From Anaerolineae bacterium (GTDB taxonomy: Bacteria; Chloroflexota; Anaerolineae; Aggregatilineales; UBA2796): a DNA stretch of 64,000 nt. The first letter of the stretch is position 1. Each line of letters begins with the position of its first letter. A program made the translations under genes and the position numbers. The notes beneath the pieces were generated by a model. It was not told where the DNA came from. It did not search any database and worked only from the letters and a program-made list of their open reading frames with translations. The stretch lies in assembly GCA_019637615.1 (NCBI GenBank), contig JAHBVJ010000006.1, forward strand, positions 186,001-250,000, given 5' to 3'. Of this stretch, positions 8,667 through 16,330 are shown piece after piece.

Positions 8667-9407
8667 TTAGGGTTTTGGCTGCCCCAAGGAGACCTTCGTT
8701 TCATAATCGATCCTGATGTGGTCATTTACGGCAAAAGCATCGAACACTTCCCGATTGAGCCGCTCAAACTGCACAAAGTCTTCCTCATCAGGATTTGGCG
8801 CTTCGATCCCGGAACGCGCTGATCCCCAAAAGGCCGCCCAATCCTCAGCTACGGACTGCGCGTAATGAAGGGTATGGATCGGGCGATCTCCGAACAGCGC
8901 TTCGATGGGCATTCGATGCCAGTTCTGGTTTGAACGTGACGCAAGGCTTTTTAGTTGGCCTAGCTTCGGGAAAAGGCTGTCTGCAAATTTCTGATTGGTG
9001 AAGAAATAGTAGATCACGGCGACCCAACCGGCGGGCTTCAGGATGCGCAGCAGCTCTTGGACTGCGGGCGGTTGGAAGCGGTGAAACGCATTCCCGATCA
9101 CTATCAGGTCGATACTGTTGTCGGGCAGCGTTGTCTGTTCGGCGCTGGCATCAAGGACTTGGATAGTGGGATAGCCTTTAGACACGTCAGCGGCAACCTG
9201 TCGCATCGCTGGATCGGGTTCCACGGCGTAGATTTGCGCACCACTATTGGCAAATAAGCGGGCGAGCTGACAGGTTCCAGCGCCGATGTCGGCAACCACC
9301 GATACCGTACCTACCTGTTTAAGCAGGTCGTCCACCATTTCGCTGGCATAGGGCAGGCGAAATTTCTCGTACAGGAGCGCCTTTTCCAGAGTCATATCAT
9401 CTGTCAT
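8667..9407 (-). CDS. Class I SAM-dependent methyltransferase
   Basis: The 246-residue protein has the Methyltransf_11/25-type fold. Motif I is VVADIGAGTCQLARLF (about 36-51), followed by an acidic VEPDP loop that should bind the SAM ribose, and the DLIVIGNAFHRF strand. A C-terminal helical half, where substrate specificity would lie, shows no recognisable signature. The substrate could be a small molecule, lipid or quinone precursor. The ATG has AAGGAGGAAGC upstream, a strong site. It is monocistronic, flanked by two non-coding spacers. Confidence 0.8.
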   Translation of the reverse strand: MTDDMTLEKALLYEKFRLPYASEMVDDLLKQVGTVSVVADIGAGTCQLARLFANSGAQIYAVEPDPAMRQVAADVSKGYPTIQVLDASAEQTTLPDNSIDLIVIGNAFHRFQPPAVQELLRILKPAGWVAVIYYFFTNQKFADSLFPKLGQLKSLASRSNQNWHRMPIEALFGDRPIHTLHYAQSVAEDWAAFWGSARSGIEAPNPDEEDFVQFERLNREVFDAFAVNDHIRIDYETKVSLGQPKP

Positions 9408-9750
9408 GCTTCCTCCTTATCCAAACTCCGCACGTCAGCGCCTTGTTAGACGAAAATGAACAGCGCAACCGAACTATATGCCGAGAAGTGGTGAGCTTCG
9501 GACAGACGTAGGTAAATCACCTTAAAATACTTCATCGGATCGATTACTTATGACGCTAATCTATTCAACACGAGTAAGAAGTAAAAACAGGGCAGGCTAG
9601 CGGAAAAACAGATGAAAGACAACCAATGGGTGAGGAACCCCATCAATAATTAGAACGTATTATATCAGAACGGGCGAGTGGAATCAAGGGGCGCGAAAAA
9701 GAATTTACAAAATTCATAAACTGGAGGGTTGAGAAGGGAAATGAGGAGAA
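9408..9750. other. Non-coding spacer
   Basis: About 340 bases between the methyltransferase start and the terminator of the downstream hydrolase. I see no gene and no strong repeat. Confidence 0.5.
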
Positions 9751-9780
9751 AATGACCGGAGGTTAAGCGCTCCGGTCATT
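9746..9780 (-). terminator. Rho-independent terminator of the GH-A hydrolase
   Basis: A perfect 11-bp stem, AATGACCGGAG/CTCCGGTCATT (9751-9761 and 9770-9780), with an 8-nt loop. On the minus strand it is followed by TTCTCC and lies 10 bases after the stop at 9790. Confidence 0.75.
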
Positions 9781-9789
9781 CGATCTAGG

Positions 9790-11181
9790 TTAGTTTTTAG
9801 AGGCGGCTTCGAGGTATCTGTAGACCAAACGTGTGCCCCAATCTGAATCCAAGACGGAATAGCCGGATTCAGGACGACTCGGCTGATCCGCCTTGACGAA
9901 CTCCGGCAAGCTGGCAAAGTTCATATTCCACAGCATCATTGGCCCCATGTAGGCGGCGAGATCGCCCGTCTGCGCGAGTTCGAAGGCACGCACGACGTAC
10001 TCGGCTTGCTGCTGCTCGGTTATGCGGTTCATCCACGGTTCCCCGGTGGGAACAGCGGGCGGGCCGTCAACATGGCTTTTGTAGTGCAGGCCATCGAAGG
10101 TTGACCAGCCAAATTCGGTGCCCCACAACTTGCCGCCCGCGTGATTATTTTCTACCATGATCTGACGATAAGTGAGGATGTTGTCGAGGAAGAAGAAATA
10201 AGGTTGGTCGTCCCAACCCTGTTTTTGTTCGGCACAGCAGCGGGCGTCGGGCGCATTCGCCCAGCCATAAGGATGAACACCGATGGCAAAGTTGGGATCG
10301 TTCAGCGGCAAGCCTGTCTTATAGAGATCACGCAAATACTGGCGATCATCGGCGGAGGCAGCGCCCGCCCCCGTCGGCGCTAATCCTGCTGTGAGCACTA
10401 CGATGCTACCTGAGCGGGCGCGGATGGCGTTGTAGGCCACATCAAAATAGCGACGGTAGCTGGCGGCTGAGATGGGCTGACCCGTCCATTCACGCTGCAA
10501 GTTTGGTTCGTTCCAGAGTTCAACGGCGCTGATGTACTGCGTGCCGAATTGATCCAGCACCGCGCCGACAAAATCCGCATAATCCTGCGGATTGGCGGGC
10601 GGGCCGTCTTGCTGACCACGCGCTTCCGCCGGTCGTGCCCAATCAGGCGCGTTGACGATGCTCAACATCATTTTGAAGCCGCGCCGTCCGGCGTAAATCA
10701 TGTTGTCGCGCAGGACGGTCATGGTCGGTGAATACTCACCCTTAGTCACGGGTTCGAGTTCTTTCCACGAGACCTGAAACTTGATCCATTTGAAGCCCAT
10801 GAACTGCGCCCGATCCACAATGCCCCACCAGCGATCTACTTCCAGATTGGCGTAGACTTGAATGCCCATCAGATCGCTATGCAGAGACGGCTGCGGCGGG
10901 ATAGCGGGTTGCGCTGCCGGAGCGGTCGTTGGCGCGGAAGTCGGTGTGGCATTGGGCACGTCGGTGGCGGCAGCAACAGGCGTCGCCGTGATGGGCATTT
11001 GCGTCGGGGCGGTCTGATCGCCACCAACGACAGCGCCAAACGTGGCGGCTAACGTGCCCTGCGCACGCGCCAGTTGACCAGCCGACTGGCTGAAACTGGC
11101 AATCAGCAGCACCGAGAACAGTAAGGTTAACAAACGAACAGTGAAGCGTTTCGGCTGCACAGAGAAATCCCTTTCCAACAT
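9790..11181 (-). CDS. Secreted clan GH-A glycoside hydrolase-like protein
   Basis: The 463-residue protein has a signal segment (about 17-41), a Thr/Pro/Ala linker (about 55-100) and a TIM-barrel catalytic domain. VELWNEPN holds the likely acid/base Glu (about residue 225). GVHPYGW and GTEFGWS (Glu near 360) mark the later strands and the likely nucleophile. This resembles GH39/GH5-type enzymes acting on plant or microbial polysaccharides, but the family cannot be fixed by eye. The ATG at 11181 follows an in-frame TTG; either may be used. It has its own terminator. The upstream spacer carries one arm of the inverted repeat around the TIR gene. Confidence 0.8.
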   Translation of the reverse strand: MLERDFSVQPKRFTVRLLTLLFSVLLIASFSQSAGQLARAQGTLAATFGAVVGGDQTAPTQMPITATPVAAATDVPNATPTSAPTTAPAAQPAIPPQPSLHSDLMGIQVYANLEVDRWWGIVDRAQFMGFKWIKFQVSWKELEPVTKGEYSPTMTVLRDNMIYAGRRGFKMMLSIVNAPDWARPAEARGQQDGPPANPQDYADFVGAVLDQFGTQYISAVELWNEPNLQREWTGQPISAASYRRYFDVAYNAIRARSGSIVVLTAGLAPTGAGAASADDRQYLRDLYKTGLPLNDPNFAIGVHPYGWANAPDARCCAEQKQGWDDQPYFFFLDNILTYRQIMVENNHAGGKLWGTEFGWSTFDGLHYKSHVDGPPAVPTGEPWMNRITEQQQAEYVVRAFELAQTGDLAAYMGPMMLWNMNFASLPEFVKADQPSRPESGYSVLDSDWGTRLVYRYLEAASKN

Positions 11182-11184
11182 CAA

Positions 11185-11546
11185 AGACTCTCTGACTCTA
11201 GCATCAAGTGAGGGGAATGGAATGGAACGTTTGGTAAGCGTTTTGCAAAAATGGGAATATCGCCTGTGGTGAGTGAGGTCATCCTATACTACAGTATCTG
11301 TCAACTTGGTTGACCTATCTGTAATCTCGCTGGCTACCGAAATCTGCCCCGAAAGTGGGTCAAGCAACCTGAAAATAGCTATAGGATACATGCTAAGCTC
11401 TGGTTACCGATTTATTGGCTGATGGAAATCCAGTAAAATAGGATCATGCAGGATTCAACTTTAGTGAATTCGCCGTCTCAAGGCGCTTGAAGCAGTAGCA
11501 CAAGAGTTTCTTAGGCTCATTGAGAGTGTATCAAAGAGGTATAGAG
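11185..11546. other. Intergenic region with left inverted-repeat arm
   Basis: This region of about 360 bases separates the minus-strand hydrolase from the plus-strand TIR gene. The recognised element is the repeat arm at 11299-11368. The remainder (11385-11540) is AT-rich and shows no open gene. Confidence 0.6.
11299..11368 (+). repeat. Left arm of 70-bp inverted repeat flanking the TIR gene
   Basis: These 70 bases match the reverse complement of 12650-12719 with five differences, all transitions. The outer tip is the palindrome GTCAACTTGGTTGAC (11300-11314). Weaker similarity continues outward to about 11280 and inward to about 11384. Confidence 0.85.
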
Positions 11547-12521
11547 ATGACTATAGCGCTTATCTATCATCATGAAGAACGACACCTTGCTGAGAAATGT
11601 GCTGAGATCCTTCATCGCGAGGGATATGAAGCTACACTGGCTCCTGTGGACTGTCCTATGGGTAGTCAAAAATGGCAAGACCAATTATGCCAGGATTTTG
11701 AAGCTGCGTCCGGCTTCATTGTCTTAATAACGGCAAAAATAATGAATAGTGGAGGTGAGTGGTTCATATGGCGTCTCAATCAAGCCTATAACACGCGCCC
11801 AGCTTTTATGTATCCTAAGCCTATCTATACTATATTTATACCTCCAGAGGAACTTGTCAAAGCTGGAATAGATTCGTGGCGTACTTTTGCTAGCTCGATT
11901 TCCGCTTGGTTCTACAGCATAGACGACGCAATAGAAGCTACGGATATATATAAAAATCATCTTAGAGCTATTGCAAATCTCCAACTGGTTACGTTGATTC
12001 TACATAATGTGGAAGACAAAATAAATAATGCTATTAGTGCAGGTCAAGATATAGATGTTGCTGCAACAACAATCCGCGAGTCAATGAGGTTTATTACAGG
12101 CGATATGCCCCATTGCATTCCTTATTGTTTTCTGAGCTATTCAAGGACGAATGCTGAATTTGCGTCTCGCCTTGTCGCTGATCTCAGAAAATGTGGATTC
12201 AAGATATGGATTGATAGAGATAGTATACGAGTCGGCATTACTTGGGATACAGAAATCGAAAAGGCACTAACTGAATGTACGCATCTACTGCTGGTCGCTA
12301 CGCCTCAGTCGATTGCATCCCAAAACGTAATCGATGAAGTCAATTTTGCCATTAACAAGAATAAACTCGTTATTCCACTGATGGTAGAGAAATGTGAATT
12401 GCCTTTACGAATGCATCGTTTTCAATGGATCGATTTTCAACAGGATTATGAGACAGCATTTAGAAGGCTCCACCAGGAGCTTATGACTTGGGCGGAAAGC
12501 CAGTCCTCTACGAGAACCTGA
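11547..12521 (+). CDS. Tandem TIR-domain protein
   Basis: The 324-residue cytoplasmic protein ends with a clear TIR domain (about 200-315). It contains YCFLSYSRTNAEFASRL (box 1), WIDRDSI, the GITWDTEIEKAL loop and SQNVIDEVNFA, whose Glu is at the position of the catalytic Glu of NAD-cleaving TIRs. Residues 1-90 repeat the pattern in degenerate form (IALIYHHEERHLAEKC, GSQKWQDQL, FIVLITAK, GEWFIWRLNQA). A helical linker (about 120-190) joins them. TIR proteins in bacteria often act as NADase effectors in antiphage defence. No partner gene is adjacent. The ATG at 11547 follows AAGAGGT. Codon use (ATA, AGA, TTA) and AT content differ from the neighbours, suggesting transfer. Confidence 0.88.
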   Translation: MTIALIYHHEERHLAEKCAEILHREGYEATLAPVDCPMGSQKWQDQLCQDFEAASGFIVLITAKIMNSGGEWFIWRLNQAYNTRPAFMYPKPIYTIFIPPEELVKAGIDSWRTFASSISAWFYSIDDAIEATDIYKNHLRAIANLQLVTLILHNVEDKINNAISAGQDIDVAATTIRESMRFITGDMPHCIPYCFLSYSRTNAEFASRLVADLRKCGFKIWIDRDSIRVGITWDTEIEKALTECTHLLLVATPQSIASQNVIDEVNFAINKNKLVIPLMVEKCELPLRMHRFQWIDFQQDYETAFRRLHQELMTWAESQSSTRT

Positions 12522-12545
12522 AAGTATGCTGTCAGGTTCTTTGGA
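12513..12545 (+). terminator. Hairpin at the end of the TIR gene, probable terminator
   Basis: AGAACCTGA (12513-12521) pairs with TCAGGTTCT (12532-12540) across a 10-nt loop and overlaps the stop codon. Only TTGG follows, so the U-tract is weak. Confidence 0.45.
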
Positions 12546-12649
12546 CAGTTCGATATGTGGCGGTATACAGAGAGCAGTCACGCGACTAACCAGACTAATG
12601 AAGTTAGTCAGTTGGATTAGGGATTAATTATCTCTACAGCCGTTGTCGA

Positions 12650-12719
12650 GTTGCTTGACCCACCTTCGGAGCAGATTTCGGTAGCCAGTGAGATTACAGA
12701 TGGGTCAACTAAGTTGACA
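12650..12719 (-). repeat. Right arm of 70-bp inverted repeat flanking the TIR gene
   Basis: The reverse complement matches 11299-11368 at 65 of 70 positions. Its tip palindrome is GTCAACTAAGTTGAC (12704-12718). Lower similarity extends from about 12634 to 12739, ending 27 bases before the next start codon. Confidence 0.85.
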
Positions 12720-12766
12720 AATGCTGTGGAGTGGCATTTTGTAGACATGGGCAAAGGAATACGACT

Positions 12767-13705
12767 ATGCTGACCGTCATGATCGATGTGGCTTTGGGCT
12801 TGATCTTGCTGTATCTGATTTTGAGCGTGATTGCTTCGGCGTTGATGGAGGCGGGTGGGTATTTGCTCCAGAGCCGCGCCCGAACGCTGAAAACCTTCAT
12901 CACTGAAGTGCTGGCTCCTGATCGCCAGCAGCCGAACAGCCCCGTAGACAAGTTTTACGCGCATCCATTGGTTAAATCCTACGCATGGACGCTGCAAGGG
13001 ATCGAGCGCCCACCCGATTATGTCGCGCCCGCCAATTTCGTTAGCGCGATCCTTGACCTTGTGTGGAGCGATCACCCGCTGGACGCCGATTTGAAGGCGT
13101 GGGAGGAGAAGATCAAGACTACCCCGATGTCGGATACACTGCGGACAATGCTGCTGACCGCGCTTGAGCAGACGGAAGGCAAGTTCGAAAATTTCCGCAC
13201 GGGGATCGAGACGTGGTTTAACGGTGCGATGGATCAGGTTTCGCGGGCGTACAAGCGGAATGTGCAGGTCGTGCTGTTCGCCATCGGCTTAATGCTCGCG
13301 TTGGGACTGAATATCGACACGATTATGATCACAAGCCGACTACTGCAAGACCCTGTGCTACGTGGATCACTCGTACAACTGAGTGATCGGCTGGCACAAG
13401 AGGGGAAAATCGATGACGAGGCCACCAAACAGGCCATCGCTGAGATCGAGAAAGAGATCAGCGCGTTGAATTTGCCAATCGGGTGGTCGCCCAATCCGGC
13501 GCTGATATTAGAAGAAAAGGCGAATGGGCCGGATTGGTGGGCGCAGCGAAGCACGATCAGCCAGATCGAATGGCATTTTCAGCGGCTAGTTGGTTTGTTT
13601 GTGACCGCGCTCGCCGTCTCGCAAGGTGCGCCATTCTGGTTCGATCTGCTCAAGCGCGTCACGCAGATTCGCCAGAGCACCGACAGCAAAGACGACGATA
13701 AATAA
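12767..13705 (+). CDS. Conserved hypothetical membrane protein
   Basis: The 312-residue protein has an N-terminal membrane helix (about 5-22), a soluble region with FYAHPLVKSYAW, and WFNGAMDQVSRAYKRNVQ directly before a second helix (about 165-185). Near the C-terminus is a hydrophobic stretch ending GAPFWFDLLKRV. This pattern recurs in an uncharacterised membrane protein family of bacteria. No enzymatic motif is visible and I do not assign a function. The ATG at 12767 follows AAAGGA. A longer in-frame start at 12731 would abut the right inverted repeat. The end lies 3 bases from the convergent peptidase. Confidence 0.75.
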   Translation: MLTVMIDVALGLILLYLILSVIASALMEAGGYLLQSRARTLKTFITEVLAPDRQQPNSPVDKFYAHPLVKSYAWTLQGIERPPDYVAPANFVSAILDLVWSDHPLDADLKAWEEKIKTTPMSDTLRTMLLTALEQTEGKFENFRTGIETWFNGAMDQVSRAYKRNVQVVLFAIGLMLALGLNIDTIMITSRLLQDPVLRGSLVQLSDRLAQEGKIDDEATKQAIAEIEKEISALNLPIGWSPNPALILEEKANGPDWWAQRSTISQIEWHFQRLVGLFVTALAVSQGAPFWFDLLKRVTQIRQSTDSKDDDK

Positions 13706-13708
13706 CGA

Positions 13709-14869
13709 TCACGCTGCCAAGCCATGCGACGCCGCGATGACCAAGAGCAGCATTTGCCACAGTCCATGCGCCGTTGGCGGCGTTTCGATGTACTCATCCA
13801 GCCGATGCGCGTTGCTGCCGTGCGTGATGCCAATCGTGACGGCGGGCAAGCCAGCCGCCAGCGGGACGTTCGCATCCGTGCTGCCCATCTCGAAAACCGC
13901 CGTTACGCCGATTGATTCGAGCACCTGCCGCGAAAGCTGCGCGAGGGGATGACTAACGGGAATACGTCCGGCGGGACGGTCACCCACCACTTCGATCTCG
14001 ACGGTGAGATCGGCAAATTGGTGTGCCGCGACGACTTCGCGCACTTTGGCTTCCAACGCCGCCAAGGTGTCGCGATCTTCACTGCGCAGATCAAGCAAAA
14101 ATGAAGCGTTAGTGGCGATGGAGTTAACCGTCGTGCCGCCTTCGATGACGCCGATGTTGAAGGTGGTACGCGGTTCGTCCGGCACCGTGATATGCGTGAT
14201 GGCAGTGCCGATCCGCACCAGCCCGTGAATAGCACTCTCGCGTCCAAAATGCAGCCAGCTATGCCCGCCTTGCCCCTTGCACGAGATGCGTAACCTGCGC
14301 ACCGCGATGCCAGCATGATAGACGCGCCCAAAGGCCATGCCTTCTAGGACGATGGCTGATCCGACGCGATCTTTCAGGCGTTGATAGACGGCCTTGATGC
14401 CGCCCAGATCGCCCATGCCTTCTTCGCGGCTGTTGGCGACGAACCAGATATCGGCTGGCAGCGTCTGCCCGCGCAACAAGGTCGCCGCCGAGAGCAACGC
14501 CGCTACGCCGAGGCTGTTGTCACCGAGGCCGGGGCCGTAGATGCGATCCCCTTCGCGCCGAGTCGCCAACGAGGTGCGCGCGTCGAAAACGGTGTCGGTG
14601 TGCGCCGTCAACAAAATGGCTGGACGGTTGGGATCGGTGCCGGGGAGACAGCCATATACGTTATGGAGCGAATCCGAGTCAATGCTGCTGAGATTAAGCT
14701 GATGGAAGCGGTCAGAAACGTAGGCCGCGCGTTTGCCTTCATCGAACGTGGGCGCGGGAATTTGCTGGATGGTGACGGCTTCTTCGAGGGTGCGTGCGGC
14801 ATCTTGAAGCACGGCACCCTGCAACGCGCTGATAGCAGGGTCGGCTAGTAGGGACGAGAATTTATTCAC
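13709..14869 (-). CDS. M20-family metallopeptidase (PepT/DapE-like)
   Basis: The 386-residue protein shows the M20 co-catalytic zinc architecture. ILLTAHTDTVFD gives the first His and Asp, GPGLGDNSLGV the bridging Asp, and NSREEGMGDLGG the catalytic Glu and metal-binding Glu. A lid or dimerisation segment follows (INVGVIEGGTTVNSI) and a final His ligand is likely in GITHGSNAHRLDE. It probably hydrolyses small peptides or acylated amino acids in the cytoplasm. The GTG start at 14869 has GAGGA 6 bases upstream. It ends 3 bases from the convergent membrane protein and follows rpsT on the same strand after a terminator. Confidence 0.88.
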   Translation of the reverse strand: MNKFSSLLADPAISALQGAVLQDAARTLEEAVTIQQIPAPTFDEGKRAAYVSDRFHQLNLSSIDSDSLHNVYGCLPGTDPNRPAILLTAHTDTVFDARTSLATRREGDRIYGPGLGDNSLGVAALLSAATLLRGQTLPADIWFVANSREEGMGDLGGIKAVYQRLKDRVGSAIVLEGMAFGRVYHAGIAVRRLRISCKGQGGHSWLHFGRESAIHGLVRIGTAITHITVPDEPRTTFNIGVIEGGTTVNSIATNASFLLDLRSEDRDTLAALEAKVREVVAAHQFADLTVEIEVVGDRPAGRIPVSHPLAQLSRQVLESIGVTAVFEMGSTDANVPLAAGLPAVTIGITHGSNAHRLDEYIETPPTAHGLWQMLLLVIAASHGLAA

Positions 14870-14884
14870 GAGCCATCCTCAAAC

Positions 14885-14913
14885 ACAAAAACAGCCAACG
14901 GAGGTCGGCTGTT
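14885..14913 (-). terminator. Rho-independent terminator of rpsT
   Basis: On the minus strand AACAGCC (14913-14907) pairs with GGCTGTT (14896-14890), followed by TTTGTGTTT. It lies 34 bases after the rpsT stop. Confidence 0.8.
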
Positions 14914-14946
14914 CAAGCTAATATCCAGAATGCAGCAAGATTGAAC

Positions 14947-15222
14947 TTACTTATTGGTAGCTTCGAGCGCGGCGAGACGCTTCATGAGACGGCTCTTGCG
15001 GCGAGCGGCATTGTTCGCGTGAATGATGCCCTTGCTCGCGGCCTTATCCAGCGCGCTGATGGCGGCGACGGTAGCGGTCTTCGCTTCGTCTGCCTTGCCA
15101 CCGACGATGGCTTCGCGGGCCGAACGGACAACAGTACGCGCATTGGTGATGACAACGCGATTACGAGCACGCTTTTTCGCTGAATTACGAATACGCTTCA
15201 GCGCAGACTTATGATTTGCCAA
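14947..15222 (-). CDS. rpsT: 30S ribosomal protein S20
   Basis: The 91-residue basic protein begins (M)ANHKSALKRIR, has the internal NARTVVRSAR helix, and ends AARRKSRLMKRLAAL, matching S20 over its full usual length. It binds 16S rRNA early in small-subunit assembly. The start is a TTG at 15222, since homology begins exactly there and GGAGGAA lies 5 bases upstream. The open frame extends 82 codons further but that part is not homologous. It is monocistronic with its own promoter and terminator. Confidence 0.97.
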   Translation of the reverse strand: MANHKSALKRIRNSAKKRARNRVVITNARTVVRSAREAIVGGKADEAKTATVAAISALDKAASKGIIHANNAARRKSRLMKRLAALEATNK

Positions 15223-15255
15223 CGGTTCCTCCAGCAACTTCTCAAGTGGGGCAGA

Positions 15256-15284
15256 ATGATAGCAGAGTCGCAACGGTTTGTCCA
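15256..15284 (-). promoter_or_regulatory. Candidate sigma-70 promoter of rpsT
   Basis: On the minus strand TGGACA (15284-15279), a 17-base spacer, then TATCAT (15261-15256), 33 bases before the rpsT start. The spacing and hexamers fit a housekeeping promoter. Confidence 0.5.
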
Positions 15285-15379
15285 GATGAGTCACAGCGCG
15301 GTTGGGTGGGGAGTTTGGCGAAATGTTACACTTGCGCGCAGCATGGTAAGGTTGGTTAAGCCTCGGAGTGAAGGCCGTT

Positions 15380-16021
15380 ATGCGCTTCGTGCGGTGGCTG
15401 ATCGGATTGATGGTGGTAAGCGGGCTACTGCTGGCGGCGGTGGTCGGGCTGGCGCGGCAGGATCGCACACCGAGCGCGTTGCAGCGGCTCGGCTATGATC
15501 TTTGCGAACGGCAACCATGCTTTCGCGGAGTCGGCATCGGGATGGGTTGGCGGGAAGCCCGCGATGCGCTGAAGGGCGAGGGAAGATTAACGTCCGCTAG
15601 CCAACTGACGATTGAGATTGGCGAACTTAACCTCGCGAGGGTGGAGTTGAGCACGAATGAGATTGGACAGGTCGGCATGATTTTATCGGTGCATGAGGCG
15701 ACGGCAAACGGACTTGATGTGATGCTGGGCGAGGTGATGGTGATGTACGGCGCGCCCTGCCGCATCGGGAGGATGAGTGGCGGGCAAGTAGACAGGTTTG
15801 TGCTGGTATATCCGACGATGGCGGTACTGGTCAACTCCGCGATTGTACAGATACAAACTCCTGCACCGATTGTGACGATCCGTCCGAACAGCCGCGTCGA
15901 GGATATATCGATATACGCGAATGGGTTCATGGGCGACTGCGTAAGTGCGCCGTGGGGGCTGTGGCGCGGCTTCGCGTCGTCGGAAACGTATTTGCGGGCA
16001 CAACAACCGCGTGTACCGTGA
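15380..16021 (+). CDS. Small membrane-anchored protein of a conserved-cysteine family, paralogue 1
   Basis: The 213-residue protein has one N-terminal hydrophobic helix (about 5-27) and an extracytoplasmic region. It carries LQRLGYDLCERQPC (two Cys 6 residues apart), GAPC near the middle and a Cys close to GLWRGF at the end. The gene at 20782-21237 shows the same order of features, so the two are paralogues. The four cysteines could form two disulfides. No enzymatic motif is seen. The start is the ATG at 15380 by analogy with the paralogue; a GTG at 15368 is in frame. The gene is divergent from rpsT. Confidence 0.7.
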   Translation: MRFVRWLIGLMVVSGLLLAAVVGLARQDRTPSALQRLGYDLCERQPCFRGVGIGMGWREARDALKGEGRLTSASQLTIEIGELNLARVELSTNEIGQVGMILSVHEATANGLDVMLGEVMVMYGAPCRIGRMSGGQVDRFVLVYPTMAVLVNSAIVQIQTPAPIVTIRPNSRVEDISIYANGFMGDCVSAPWGLWRGFASSETYLRAQQPRVP

Positions 16022-16330
16022 GCAATTGACCATCTTCCTGCGTCTGGTTGAGTGTTAGCCTATTTCCGCCTACAATGGTGAATACACAAAGAGATCATTG
16101 AATTTAGGCCAATCGATCCCCGACAATGAATTGTCGGGCTTACCCTACGAAGTCCCTTGCGGGACTCCAATGCATAGCGCTGTCGTCGGTTTTATTTCTT
16201 ACAAAGAATAAACGACTGGCTCACCTTAGTGCGGGACTCAGGTCGCAGATGACGTATGCAGGTAGCGATAGGTGGGTGTTTTCACCGATATTCAAGTCAA
16301 ATAGAGCGTTATTTATAAGGAATATTTACT
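16022..16330. other. Non-coding spacer holding repeat copy B
   Basis: About 310 bases upstream of the hydrolase-ligase gene. Apart from the two-hairpin repeat at 16118-16166 I see no gene or clear promoter. Confidence 0.5.
16118..16166. repeat. Dispersed two-hairpin repeat, copy B
   Basis: CCCGACAATGAATTGTCGGG is a hairpin (16118-16137), then CTTA, 8 bases, then AGTCCCTTGCGGGACT (16151-16166). It matches copy A at 8548-8596 in order and spacing. Confidence 0.65.

Noticed and set aside
12584..12609. Stem GACTAAC/GTTAGTC with a 12-nt loop after the TIR gene
   Set aside because: It lacks a U-tract, is short, and sits between two better-supported elements; chance is likely.
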